DNA of 17,380 nt from Bacteroidota bacterium. GTDB taxonomy: Bacteria; Bacteroidota; Bacteroidia; Chitinophagales; Chitinophagaceae. The notes below the pieces were generated by a model. The model was not told the DNA's origin, did not search any database, and was given only the letters and a program-made list of their open reading frames with translations. The translations under genes and the position numbers were made by a program. This document shows positions 1-8,499 of this stretch, piece after piece (position 1 is the stretch's first letter; every line of letters starts with the position of its first letter). The stretch lies in the NCBI GenBank assembly GCA_947461985.1, contig CANHNT010000009.1:1-17380 (forward strand). The letters are read 5' to 3'.

Positions 1-893
1 ATAAAGAAGCGATTGATTATGTTTCAAAAAACTACAAAAACAATTACGGAAATATCTCTGAAGAATTTATCTACCCTTCAACCCACCTGCAATCTGAAGA
101 ATGGTTAGAAAATTTTTTAGCCTCCAGATTTAACGAATTCGGTAACTATGAAGATGCAATTGTTGACAATGAAAATATTTTACATCACAGTGTGCTCACA
201 CCCATGTTGAATATTGGACTCCTACTTCCCTTACAAATTGTGCATGCTGCCATTAAATTTGCAAATAAGCAATCAGTATCTATTAATTCATTGGAGGGTT
301 TCATTAGACAGATTATTGGCTGGAGGGAATTTATAAGAGGTGTATATATTTACAAAGGGACAAAAGAACGTACTACCAATTTTTGGAAGTTTAATAAAGA
401 CATACCTACTTCATTTTATGAAGCGAATACAGGTATTGAACCCATTGATACAACTATAAAAAAATTAATAAACACAGCATACAATCACCACATTGAACGG
501 TTGATGATTTTGGGAAATTTTATGTTATTATGTGAAATTAATCCTGATAAAGTATATCAATGGTTTATGGAAATGTACATAGATGCTTACGACTGGGTAA
601 TGGTTCCCAACGTATATGGAATGAGCCAATTTGCTGATGGTGGATTAATGGCAACTAAACCCTATATAAGCGGCAGCAGTTATGTATTAAAAATGAGCAA
701 TTTTAAAAAGGGAAAATGGTGCGAAACTTGGGATTCGTTGTTTTGGAATTTTATGAATAAACATCGTAACTTTTTCTTATCTAATCCGAGATTAGGCATG
801 TTAATTAAGGTCTATGACAAAATGAGTGATGAGAAAAAAAATAATCTGAACCAAAACTTTGAACAATTTAATAAAAATACCAAATTAAATTAA
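1..893 (+). CDS. Cryptochrome/photolyase family protein, FeS-BCP/(6-4)-photolyase type (5' end outside window)
   Basis: This is the C-terminal part (297 codons, reading from base 3) of a flavoprotein of the cryptochrome/photolyase superfamily, in the group containing Agrobacterium PhrB. Such enzymes bind FAD in a helical C-terminal domain and repair UV photoproducts or sense blue light. Visible FAD-domain motifs, numbered from the first full codon, are GWREF (106-110), HHIERLM near 162-168, and a block centred on DWVMVPNVYGMSQFADGG. These match the prokaryotic (6-4)/FeS-BCP group better than CPD photolyases. That group normally binds a [4Fe-4S] cluster through four cysteines. Here the first (C177) and probably the last (C240) are present. 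The middle CxxC appears replaced by K235 and K238, and the loop after it is shortened. The N-terminal antenna half lies off the window. The family call is firm; whether it repairs DNA is not known. Confidence 0.85.
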   Translation, partial: KEAIDYVSKNYKNNYGNISEEFIYPSTHLQSEEWLENFLASRFNEFGNYEDAIVDNENILHHSVLTPMLNIGLLLPLQIVHAAIKFANKQSVSINSLEGFIRQIIGWREFIRGVYIYKGTKERTTNFWKFNKDIPTSFYEANTGIEPIDTTIKKLINTAYNHHIERLMILGNFMLLCEINPDKVYQWFMEMYIDAYDWVMVPNVYGMSQFADGGLMATKPYISGSSYVLKMSNFKKGKWCETWDSLFWNFMNKHRNFFLSNPRLGMLIKVYDKMSDEKKNNLNQNFEQFNKNTKLN

Positions 894-945
894 GTCAAAA
901 AATTATTCTCCTACTCCTTAATTAATTGGTGGTTATTACCTCTAA

Positions 946-977
946 TTTCAGCCACACAAATTGAATTGGTAATTTTG
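946..977 (+). promoter_or_regulatory. Candidate promoter for lon
   Basis: TAATTTTG at 970-977 matches the Bacteroidetes -7 element TAnnTTTG exactly. TTTC at 946-949 is one base off the -33 TTTG element, with a 20-base spacer. Transcription would start near 984 and give a leader of about 105 bases before the lon ATG. The assignment rests on motif match only. Confidence 0.4.
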
Positions 978-1088
978 CACGCTCATTTAACTGATAATGT
1001 TTCAAGTGGCACAGGTATTGATAATATGGAGGTCTGTTGTAAAATAATAGACAAATCCTATTAATAACTGACAAAATATACATACACT

Positions 1089-3494
1089 ATGTCTTTTGAA
1101 CGACAATTTTTCGGAAATAATGATGAAGAAATGGAAATTATGCCAATAGTTCCGTTGACTGAAGATGAAATTTCTGATGAAGATAAAAAAAATTTACCGG
1201 CCGATTTATTAATCTTGCCACTGCGTAATATGGTCTTGTTTCCAAACGTAGTCATTCCGATTACGGTTTCGAGAGAGAAGAGCATTCAGGCTTTGAATGA
1301 AGCTGAAAAAAATGGCAAAAATATTGGAGTGGTTTCGCAATTGGATAGTAAAAGCGAAGACCCTTCATTTGATGACATTAATAAAGTGGGAACAGTAGCG
1401 CAAATTATCAAGCAAATTAAAATGCCTGATAATAGTATTACCGTTTTTATTCGGGGAAGATTGCGTTTTAAAGTGAATGAGTGGTTGCAAGATGAACCTT
1501 GTTTTAAGGCGAACGTAACTTACTTAGACGATTTAATGCCAGCAATGGATGAGGAGTATAATGCAATGATTTCGAGTGTGAAAGACATGGCTGAACAAAT
1601 CATGCGTAAATCAAACAATGTGCCTCCAGAAGCAGCCATTGTGTTAAAAAACATTGAAAACATTTCGTTTTTAAACCATTTTATTGCGTCTAATTTGAAT
1701 TGTGAAACCAAAGACAAACAAGCATTGTTAGAGGAAAACGATTTTAAATTGCGCACAGAAAATTTATTGCGTTTGTTGCAAGTAGAATTGCAGCATGTGG
1801 AATTGAAAAACAAAATCACCAACAAAACAAAAGGTGAACTTGACAAACAACAACGTGATTATTTCTTGAATCAACAATTGAAAGCCATCAAGGATGAATT
1901 GGGTGGCGAAAGCAATGACAGAGAAATTAAAGATTTAAAAAAACGGGCCGAAAGCAAGCAATGGAGCGATGCAGCTAAAGAAGTATTTGAAAAAGGCATT
2001 GAAAAATTAGAGCGTATGCATCCCTCAACGCCTGATTACTCAACCGTTTACAATCATTTAGATTTAATTTTAGATTTACCTTGGAATGAATATACGCAAG
2101 ATGTGTATGATATTCCTAAAGCCAGAAAAGTATTGGACGATGACCATTATGGCATGGATAAAATCAAAGATCGGATTTTAGAATATTTAGCTGTTTTGAA
2201 ATTAAAAGGCGATATGAAATCGCCCATACTTTGTTTTATTGGACCTCCAGGAATTGGAAAAACGAGTTTAGGAAAATCAATTGCAAATGCTATAGGTAGA
2301 AAATATATTCGTTTTAGTTTGGGTGGCTTGCATGACGAAAGCGAACTTCGTGGTCATCGCAAAACCTATATAGGAGCGATGCCTGGAAGAATAATTCAAC
2401 AATTGAGAAAAGTAAAATCGAGCAATCCTGTCTTTATTTTAGATGAGTTAGATAAATTAGGAAAAGATTTTAGAGGCGATCCAAGCAGTGCTTTATTAGA
2501 AATTTTGGATCCCGAACAAAACAATTCTTTTTATGATAATTATTTAGAAATCGAATATGACTTATCGAAAGTATTGTTTATTGCAACGGCAAATAGTTTG
2601 CAAGAAATTCAACCTGCCTTGAGAGATCGTTTAGAAATTATTGACTTGAGTGGTTATGCTGTGGAAGAAAAAACAGAAATTGCTAAAAAGCATTTATTAC
2701 CCAAACAAAAAGAAGCGCATGGCTTGAAGAAATATGCAATCAAAATGGGCAATCCTGCTTATGTAAAATTGATTCAAGAATACACTCGTGAAAGTGGGGT
2801 TCGTGACTTAGAACGAAAGTTTGCATCCATCATGCGAAACCTAGCCATGAAAGCGGCTATGGATGAGACATTGAAACAATTTACCATCACAGAAGAATTG
2901 ATTGAAGAAGTGTTGGGCAAACCAAAATTCACAAACGATTTATATAATAAAATGAATCCTCCTGGAGTAGCTGTTGGATTGGCTTGGACGTATGTAGGTG
3001 GTGAAATTTTATTTATTGAGGCCAGCATAAGCAAAGGAAAAGGCTCGTTAACATTGACTGGAAACTTAGGCAATGTGATGAAAGAAAGTGCGTCAACAGC
3101 CTTGGCATATATTCAAGCGCATGTGGAAGATTTAAATGTGAACCAAGATGTTTTAGACAATAGCAACATTCACATTCATGTGCCAGAAGGTGCAGTTCCC
3201 AAAGACGGACCGAGTGCTGGTGTAACGATGTTGACTTCTATGGTGAGTGCATTAACGAAGAAAAAAGTAAAACCTTATTTGGCAATGACAGGAGAAATTA
3301 CTCTTCGTGGTCAGGTGTTACCAGTAGGTGGAATTAAAGAAAAAATATTAGCGGCAAAACGTGCTGGAATGAAAGAAATTTTATTATGTGCACAAAATGA
3401 AAAAGACATTTTAGATATTAATCCAAGCTATATTAAAGGTTTGAAATTTCATTATGTAAATACAATGCAAGAAGTTTTGGAGATTGCTCTTTAA
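1089..3494 (+). CDS. lon: ATP-dependent endopeptidase La (Lon protease)
   Basis: Lon is a cytoplasmic homo-oligomeric AAA+ protease that degrades misfolded and selected regulatory proteins. The 801-residue product has the family's usual length and full architecture. An N-terminal LON substrate-binding domain covers roughly residues 38-235, from LLILPLRNMVLFP. A helical linker with KTKGELDKQQRDYFLNQQL follows. The AAA+ module has Walker A GPPGIGKT (385-392) and Walker B VFILDEL (448-454). The C-terminal protease domain carries the Ser-Lys dyad: S709 in PKDGPSAG and K752 in the GGIKEK segment, spaced 43 residues as in E. coli Lon (S679/K722). The ATG at 1089 is kept because it gives normal N-terminal length. 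The gene appears to be transcribed alone, with its own promoter candidate and a terminator 22 bases past the stop. No defect is seen. Confidence 0.97.
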   Translation: MSFERQFFGNNDEEMEIMPIVPLTEDEISDEDKKNLPADLLILPLRNMVLFPNVVIPITVSREKSIQALNEAEKNGKNIGVVSQLDSKSEDPSFDDINKVGTVAQIIKQIKMPDNSITVFIRGRLRFKVNEWLQDEPCFKANVTYLDDLMPAMDEEYNAMISSVKDMAEQIMRKSNNVPPEAAIVLKNIENISFLNHFIASNLNCETKDKQALLEENDFKLRTENLLRLLQVELQHVELKNKITNKTKGELDKQQRDYFLNQQLKAIKDELGGESNDREIKDLKKRAESKQWSDAAKEVFEKGIEKLERMHPSTPDYSTVYNHLDLILDLPWNEYTQDVYDIPKARKVLDDDHYGMDKIKDRILEYLAVLKLKGDMKSPILCFIGPPGIGKTSLGKSIANAIGRKYIRFSLGGLHDESELRGHRKTYIGAMPGRIIQQLRKVKSSNPVFILDELDKLGKDFRGDPSSALLEILDPEQNNSFYDNYLEIEYDLSKVLFIATANSLQEIQPALRDRLEIIDLSGYAVEEKTEIAKKHLLPKQKEAHGLKKYAIKMGNPAYVKLIQEYTRESGVRDLERKFASIMRNLAMKAAMDETLKQFTITEELIEEVLGKPKFTNDLYNKMNPPGVAVGLAWTYVGGEILFIEASISKGKGSLTLTGNLGNVMKESASTALAYIQAHVEDLNVNQDVLDNSNIHIHVPEGAVPKDGPSAGVTMLTSMVSALTKKKVKPYLAMTGEITLRGQVLPVGGIKEKILAAKRAGMKEILLCAQNEKDILDINPSYIKGLKFHYVNTMQEVLEIAL

Positions 3495-3515
3495 ACAACT
3501 TTTAATTTTATAATG

Positions 3516-3549
3516 AATAGCTCAATGGAAACGTTGAGCTATTTTTTTT
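3516..3549 (+). terminator. Rho-independent terminator of lon
   Basis: A 12-bp stem (3516-3527 with 3532-3543, including one T-G wobble) closes on a GAAA tetraloop and runs into eight T residues (3542-3549). It sits between lon and the convergent amidohydrolase gene, whose stop codon overlaps the T run. Read on the minus strand, the hairpin is followed by only a weak T tract, so it serves mainly lon. Confidence 0.9.
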
Positions 3550-5173
3550 ATTTTACCCTCCTTCCATTCAAATAAACTCTTTCAACTTTTGCTTGATAAA
3601 TTTCGCTAATATCTGCTTTCATTAAATCTGTCTTAAGAATTACAAAATCAGCCTGTTTACCCACTTCAATACTGCCAACTTCTTTTTCTTTAAACACAGA
3701 TTTTGCAGCCCAAAGAGTCATGCCTTTTAATGCTTCTTGACGAGTTAGAGCATTCTCAAATTGAAATCCATTTGTTGGTTTTTGTGCTTCATTTTTTCTA
3801 AAAACGGCTGCACAAAATGTATTGAGAGGGTTGAGTTCTTCAACTGGAAAATCGGTTCCTAAAGGCATCCAATTATTTTGTTTTAACAATGCATTATAAG
3901 CATAGGCATTTTTTATTCGACTCTCTCCTATTCTATCTTTTGCCCAAACCATATCACTTATTGCATGTGTGGGTTGCACAGAAGGGATGATTGAATAATC
4001 TCCAAACAAATGCACATCGTTTAAATCAACTACTTGTGCATGTTCAATACGCCAACGTCTATCGTTTTTTTGTTTTAAATATTTACTAAAAATAGTTAAT
4101 ACTTCATGATTTGCTCCATCTCCAATTGCATGAACAGCTAATTGATAATTGGTTTTAATTAGCTTTTTAGACAACGAATCAATAGCCGAAATGGAAGTTC
4201 TTAAATAGCCACGATGATTGTGTTGATCAGTATATTCTTGCAATAAATAAGCTCCTCTTGAACCGAGTGCCCCATCAGCAAAAATTTTAAACCCTGCTAC
4301 TTTGCAATTCGAAAGTTGTTTGAATTTTTGATATAAAATATCATCTGAATTTTCTTTTGTATTGGTTAAAAACAACGTTGAATTAATAGATAACTTTTTA
4401 TCTAAATATGCTTTTTGCATCCACTTCCACCAATTATTTTCAACCATGCAATCTACAAAACTAGTTATCCCATTTTCAAAAAATTCTTGTTCAGTTTTTT
4501 GATAATATTCAATGGCTGTTGTTTCATCTACTTTAGGAATTGTAGGTTTTACTAAATCAATTGCATGATCAAATAACAACCCTGTAAGTTCATTATTTCT
4601 CACTTGAATTTCTCCACCTTCTACTTTTGTATCTTTTGTAATGCCAGCAATGTCAAGCGCTTTTTGATTAACTAACGCTGCATGTGCATCAATTCGTAAT
4701 AAAAAAACAGGCTGGTTTGGAAATAAAATATCTAGTTCTTTTTTTGTAATTTCAGCTGCATCTTTCCAATTGGTTTCACTCCACATTCTACCTTCTATCC
4801 ATTGTCTTTTGTTGGTTTTTGAATAGCCTACAATTTTTTCAAGCATATCTTTAAAGGATGAAGTGCCATACAAATTGAGCTTGTATTGGTCTAATGCATA
4901 CCCTGTAAAATGACAATGTGCATCAATAAATCCAGGATAAACAAATTGTCCTTTAGCATCAATAATTTCATTTGATTGATATTTTTTCAACAACTCATTT
5001 CCTCCAACAGCAATAAATTTTCCATTTGAAACGACAAGAATTGAAGCCTTTACAAATTGCTCATTGATCGTATAGATAGTTGCATTTTTTACAATTAAAT
5101 CGGCTGTCTTTTTTTTAAATGAAGAACATAAAACAACCAATAAAATCAAAGAAAGGTGTAGGTATTTTTTCAT
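3548..5173 (-). CDS. Exported amidohydrolase, YtcJ-like family
   Basis: The product is a 541-residue metal-dependent hydrolase of the amidohydrolase superfamily (YtcJ/AepA-like group, COG1574). Members cleave amide or related bonds; the substrate is not predictable here. Residues 1-18 form a signal sequence whose LVVLC16 resembles a lipobox but has an atypical Leu before the Cys, so it may be a lipoprotein or simply exported. Metal-site motifs are H86 and H88 in DAHCHF, K296 in FKIFADGALGS, H348 in AVHAIGD, H378 in RIEHAQ, and D441 in LGTDFPVE. All the expected ligands are present, so the enzyme should be active. The start lies 3 bases after the porin stop codon, so the two are almost certainly co-transcribed. 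The porin may bring in this enzyme's substrate, but that is inference. Confidence 0.88.
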   Translation of the reverse strand: MKKYLHLSLILLVVLCSSFKKKTADLIVKNATIYTINEQFVKASILVVSNGKFIAVGGNELLKKYQSNEIIDAKGQFVYPGFIDAHCHFTGYALDQYKLNLYGTSSFKDMLEKIVGYSKTNKRQWIEGRMWSETNWKDAAEITKKELDILFPNQPVFLLRIDAHAALVNQKALDIAGITKDTKVEGGEIQVRNNELTGLLFDHAIDLVKPTIPKVDETTAIEYYQKTEQEFFENGITSFVDCMVENNWWKWMQKAYLDKKLSINSTLFLTNTKENSDDILYQKFKQLSNCKVAGFKIFADGALGSRGAYLLQEYTDQHNHRGYLRTSISAIDSLSKKLIKTNYQLAVHAIGDGANHEVLTIFSKYLKQKNDRRWRIEHAQVVDLNDVHLFGDYSIIPSVQPTHAISDMVWAKDRIGESRIKNAYAYNALLKQNNWMPLGTDFPVEELNPLNTFCAAVFRKNEAQKPTNGFQFENALTRQEALKGMTLWAAKSVFKEKEVGSIEVGKQADFVILKTDLMKADISEIYQAKVERVYLNGRRVK

Positions 5174-5176
5174 TTT

Positions 5177-7162
5177 TTAATTAATAAATGCCCAATGAAA
5201 ACCAAAACGAAATGTATAATTTTGAGCTGGATATAAATGATAATTCATATTATTTTTCAATACAAAATTTTGCAATTCATCAATGGCAAATGATGCTCTA
5301 AATCGTTTTACTTTAAAATTAAAGAAAAAAGCAGCTTGAGGATAATTTGAAATTTTAGTTGAATAATTCGTTACAAATGAAAAATACAAGGGTGAGTAAT
5401 TGTCGTTATAATAAGGTGTATTGTATCGTAAATCAATCCCAATTGCCGTTTGTAATTTACTTTTTATCAATTTACTTTCATGTGCAATTCGGTGTCGAGA
5501 AGCGAAATTAGGCAAATGAATTGGGGAATTATTAGATGCAAATTGCAATAAAATATCATTGTCAAAAACCAACTTATTCCACATGAAACGCTTTGATAGC
5601 AAGCCTTGCATAATAGGCACTACTTTAGCATATTGTTTTACAGTCAATGAAGTATCACGATAAATGTAATTTCCAACGACATAATAATTGAAGTGCAAAT
5701 TGGTTTTATATTTTAAATTAAAATTGCTAATATGAAATTTTGAAATGGTTTGTTTTGAAAAATTATTGTTTAGCTGTAAATAATTTGTACCAAAATCTGT
5801 CATTAAATAAGGTGCCGATTGCAGCGATTGTTCAAAACCAATATCTATTTTTCCAATGGTTGGGTTAATCATTTTTCCTGCATGTGCCATTAAATTAAAA
5901 TTGCCAATAGTTCGTTCACCTGAAAAATAAAATTTCACAGACGCATCATATTGCCATTCATTTTTTTGCAATAAAGGCTTATTTATTTTTGCAAAAACAA
6001 AATTATTCAAATACGTTTTATCAATATAAGCATTGTGTGGGGTTTCAATTTCTATACCATAACCAGCCTCTGCTTGAAGTAGTTTTTCCTTGAATCGAAT
6101 ATTGCCAATTAACGAAAATGCATTGCCAATTGCGCTTAAAAAATGATTTGCAAAAACCGAATCTCGTTTAGCAAACGAAGGAAATTCCAACGGCAAATAA
6201 AAAGTTGAATCGGGTGTTAAATCTTTGAAACGAGCATAATTAAAATTTGAATAAAATTGATGCTGTATTCCAAACATGGGTTTAAATAAAATGATTTTTT
6301 CAGCACTGTCAATTATTGTGGTATCGTATTTCCCTAAAAAATAATTTTGTGTAAAGTTCAACGAAACATTTCTATAATAATTTGAAACGGTTGAACGATT
6401 TAAAGAATAAGCATCTATAGCAACAGGAATTAATTTATTATTGTTATAAGAGGGATTCGTCAAAAAAGTATCAGATTGTATTCCTCCATTTTCATCTTGT
6501 TGCAGTTTATTGTAATTGAAACTTCCATTAAAACTGTAGCGATTATTATCAGATAAATAGTTAGTCGTAAATGAAGCATTGTCATGATTAACCCCTTGAT
6601 TTATGTAATTTCCAGGCGAACCAATTTTTCGATAGTTTAGTGCAAAATTCCAATTGGGTTTAATATTTTGAGTATGTAAAATATCAATCATTTGCTCCAA
6701 CTTCGACCCCATTCTGTAATAAATATCGGTGTAGGGCCGAGTTGTATTGTACAATTTTCGATTGTCTGGTGTAAACAAATAAGGTTGCATGCTTTCAATA
6801 CCAAAGGCAACATTTGCTTTCATTGAAGGAGAAAAAAGCAATGAATTTTGTGCCGTTCCAAAATTGCCTAAATCAATTTGCCATGCATTTAACATAGGAT
6901 TTCTATTTAAAAAAGAAATACTCGTATCTAACAATTGTCGTGTGGTATCGGCTAATGTATAGGAACGAATTACAATTCGATCATCTGTTTTTGATTGTTT
7001 CTTTTTAGAAGTATCTGCAATCCCATTTTGATTAGTTGAGAATGCCGAATTGTTATTGTTTGAATTGTTTAAAAGTTGAGCATGCAGAATATTCTCATAC
7101 AATATTGTAAAAACAATACTCAATATGATAATTTTAAATATAAAAGCTTTTTGAATACGCAC
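5177..7162 (-). CDS. Putative porin (Bacteroidetes outer-membrane beta-barrel)
   Basis: This 661-residue protein resembles the Bacteroidetes 'putative porin' family. Residues 1-29 form a clear signal peptide: basic N-terminus, a hydrophobic run (FKIIILSIVFTILY), and AQ at the likely cleavage point. A low-complexity Asn/Ser stretch and a Lys-rich stretch follow. The rest is rich in Asn, Tyr and Phe with alternating polar/hydrophobic segments, as in a large beta-barrel, and it ends in aromatic-rich strands (FRFGFHWAF). The start codon is GTG (7160-7162), chosen because it opens the signal peptide. No pore-size or substrate signature can be read. It lies 36 bases after the purine nucleoside phosphorylase gene and 3 bases before the amidohydrolase gene, suggesting a nutrient-uptake unit. 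Confidence 0.75.
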   Translation of the reverse strand: MRIQKAFIFKIIILSIVFTILYENILHAQLLNNSNNNNSAFSTNQNGIADTSKKKQSKTDDRIVIRSYTLADTTRQLLDTSISFLNRNPMLNAWQIDLGNFGTAQNSLLFSPSMKANVAFGIESMQPYLFTPDNRKLYNTTRPYTDIYYRMGSKLEQMIDILHTQNIKPNWNFALNYRKIGSPGNYINQGVNHDNASFTTNYLSDNNRYSFNGSFNYNKLQQDENGGIQSDTFLTNPSYNNNKLIPVAIDAYSLNRSTVSNYYRNVSLNFTQNYFLGKYDTTIIDSAEKIILFKPMFGIQHQFYSNFNYARFKDLTPDSTFYLPLEFPSFAKRDSVFANHFLSAIGNAFSLIGNIRFKEKLLQAEAGYGIEIETPHNAYIDKTYLNNFVFAKINKPLLQKNEWQYDASVKFYFSGERTIGNFNLMAHAGKMINPTIGKIDIGFEQSLQSAPYLMTDFGTNYLQLNNNFSKQTISKFHISNFNLKYKTNLHFNYYVVGNYIYRDTSLTVKQYAKVVPIMQGLLSKRFMWNKLVFDNDILLQFASNNSPIHLPNFASRHRIAHESKLIKSKLQTAIGIDLRYNTPYYNDNYSPLYFSFVTNYSTKISNYPQAAFFFNFKVKRFRASFAIDELQNFVLKNNMNYHLYPAQNYTFRFGFHWAFIN

Positions 7163-7178
7163 GAAAATAATTAGAACT

Positions 7179-7186
7179 CAAAAGTA
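7179..7186 (-). promoter_or_regulatory. Candidate internal promoter for the porin gene
   Basis: On the minus strand, 7186-7179 reads TACTTTTG, an exact TAnnTTTG -7 element located 17 bases before the GTG start. No good -33 TTTG is seen upstream, within the 3' end of the phosphorylase gene. It could give porin-amidohydrolase transcription independent of the upstream gene. Confidence 0.35.
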
Positions 7187-7198
7187 ATTCAAGACAGT

Positions 7199-8023
7199 CT
7201 ATATTTCTCCTAATAATTCCTTAAAGATTAAAGCCATTTTAGGTGCGGCAATATTGGCAGCTTCCAACACCTCTTCATGTGTAATCACATTCATTTCTTC
7301 TCGAATGCCTAAATCGGTTACCACACTCATCCCAAAAACTTTCATACCACCATGTATCGCAACAATTACTTCAGGAACGGTGCTCATTCCAACGGTGTCG
7401 CCACCTATTACATGCAACCATTTATATTCTGCTTTTGTTTCAAATGTGGGCCCTTGCAAACCAATATATACTCCTTCATACACTAAAATATCATTTTTGG
7501 CAGCGATTGCTTTTGCTTTTGAAATCAATTCTAAATTATATGGCTCGGTCATATCAGGAAAACGGGGTCCAATGGTTTCATCGTTTTGTCCACGTAATGG
7601 ATGTTCGGGAAACAAATTTATGTGATCGTTGATAATCATCAAATCTCCTACTTTAAACGACTTGTTCATTCCTCCAGCAGCATTTGAAACCATCAATAAT
7701 TCGCAGCCTAATTGCTTCATTACCCTCACCGGAAATGTAACTTCTTGCATATTGTAGCCTTCATAATAATGAAAACGACCACTCAACATCACCACTTCTT
7801 TACCATTTAATTGACCAAACAATAATTTTCCTCCATGCCCTTTTACCGTGCTGGTTGGAAAATTCGGAATATCTTCATAACTCAAGGAAAGACTTACTTG
7901 TAAATCGTTCACTAAACCGCCTAACCCACTTCCTAAAATAATTCCAGCTTGTGGTTTTGTATTTGTTTTCGATTGAATAAAAGCTACTGTTTCGTTCAAT
8001 TTAGCTACATCTAAATTTTTCAT
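7199..8023 (-). CDS. Purine-nucleoside phosphorylase, trimeric (PNP family II) type
   Basis: The enzyme splits purine nucleosides with phosphate into free base and ribose-1-phosphate, in the cytoplasm, for purine salvage. At 274 residues it has the length of the trimeric class (mammalian PNP, Bacillus PupG, E. coli XapA). Visible motifs are the phosphate loop GSGLGG (31-36), GHGG, the substrate segment GRFHYYEGY, VSNAAGG, GPRFPDMTEPY, and GPTFET with the base-binding E195. These are followed by VGMSTVPEVIVA. At the position of human N243, 42 residues after the Glu, this protein has D237 (VVTDLG). In human PNP, Asn-to-Asp at this site is known to admit 6-aminopurines, so use of adenosine is possible. 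It follows the four-helix-bundle gene by 75 bases and precedes the porin by 36. Confidence 0.93.
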   Translation of the reverse strand: MKNLDVAKLNETVAFIQSKTNTKPQAGIILGSGLGGLVNDLQVSLSLSYEDIPNFPTSTVKGHGGKLLFGQLNGKEVVMLSGRFHYYEGYNMQEVTFPVRVMKQLGCELLMVSNAAGGMNKSFKVGDLMIINDHINLFPEHPLRGQNDETIGPRFPDMTEPYNLELISKAKAIAAKNDILVYEGVYIGLQGPTFETKAEYKWLHVIGGDTVGMSTVPEVIVAIHGGMKVFGMSVVTDLGIREEMNVITHEEVLEAANIAAPKMALIFKELLGEI

Positions 8024-8098
8024 AATTAAATTTTAACTCCATAAAAATTTCAGGAAAATTCTACAAAAGAAAATCCTAAATGCTATAAATGGACCATG

Positions 8099-8476
8099 TT
8101 AGTTCGTATAATTGTTTGTTTGTGTATTATTTAATGATAGTTTTGAAATGATTGAAGATAGTATTTTTCGTAACTGATCTGCTTCATCTAACAGAAAATC
8201 TCGTTCATCTGATTCATCAAAATGATGAAGCCAATAAAGAGTTTCTTTTGATTCTTTTCGAGCAATTTTCATTTTATGAATCAAATTATTTTCGCCTAAT
8301 TTCTCATTGGCTTCAATGAAATTTGCGCCAAGTGCTGCACTCGAACGAATGACTTGTAAAATATAATCTTGATGAATAATATCTTGTTTTACTGTGCTAC
8401 AAAAGGATTTGACATTTAGAGAAAACTCCAAGCATCTATTTTCTAATTCGTTAAAACTATTTACTCTAATATTCAT
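8099..8476 (-). CDS. Four-helix-bundle protein (23S rRNA intervening-sequence protein family)
   Basis: This 125-residue protein belongs to the four-helix-bundle/S23 family, first found encoded in intervening sequences of some 23S rRNA genes and now known scattered across Bacteroidetes chromosomes. The molecular function is unknown. Family hallmarks are the IRSSAALGANFIEA segment near the middle (a bend between helices, with the RSS.S...N..E-type pattern), followed by KMKIARKESKETLYWL. The whole chain is predicted helical, with no signal peptide or membrane segment. It lies 23 bases after lpxC-fabZ on the same strand, where most relatives carry lpxA. It is followed after 75 bases by the phosphorylase gene. 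It may simply be carried along in the transcript; nothing ties it to lipid A synthesis. Confidence 0.82.
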   Translation of the reverse strand: MNIRVNSFNELENRCLEFSLNVKSFCSTVKQDIIHQDYILQVIRSSAALGANFIEANEKLGENNLIHKMKIARKESKETLYWLHHFDESDERDFLLDEADQLRKILSSIISKLSLNNTQTNNYTN

Positions 8477-8499
8477 TTATTGAATTTTCTCTTTGAAAT

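Noticed and set aside
1061..1285. Minus-strand frame over the start of lon, and similar antisense frames inside lon, the PNP gene, lpxC-fabZ, the HD gene and the T9SS gene
   Set aside because: All lie opposite well-supported genes and show no family motifs.
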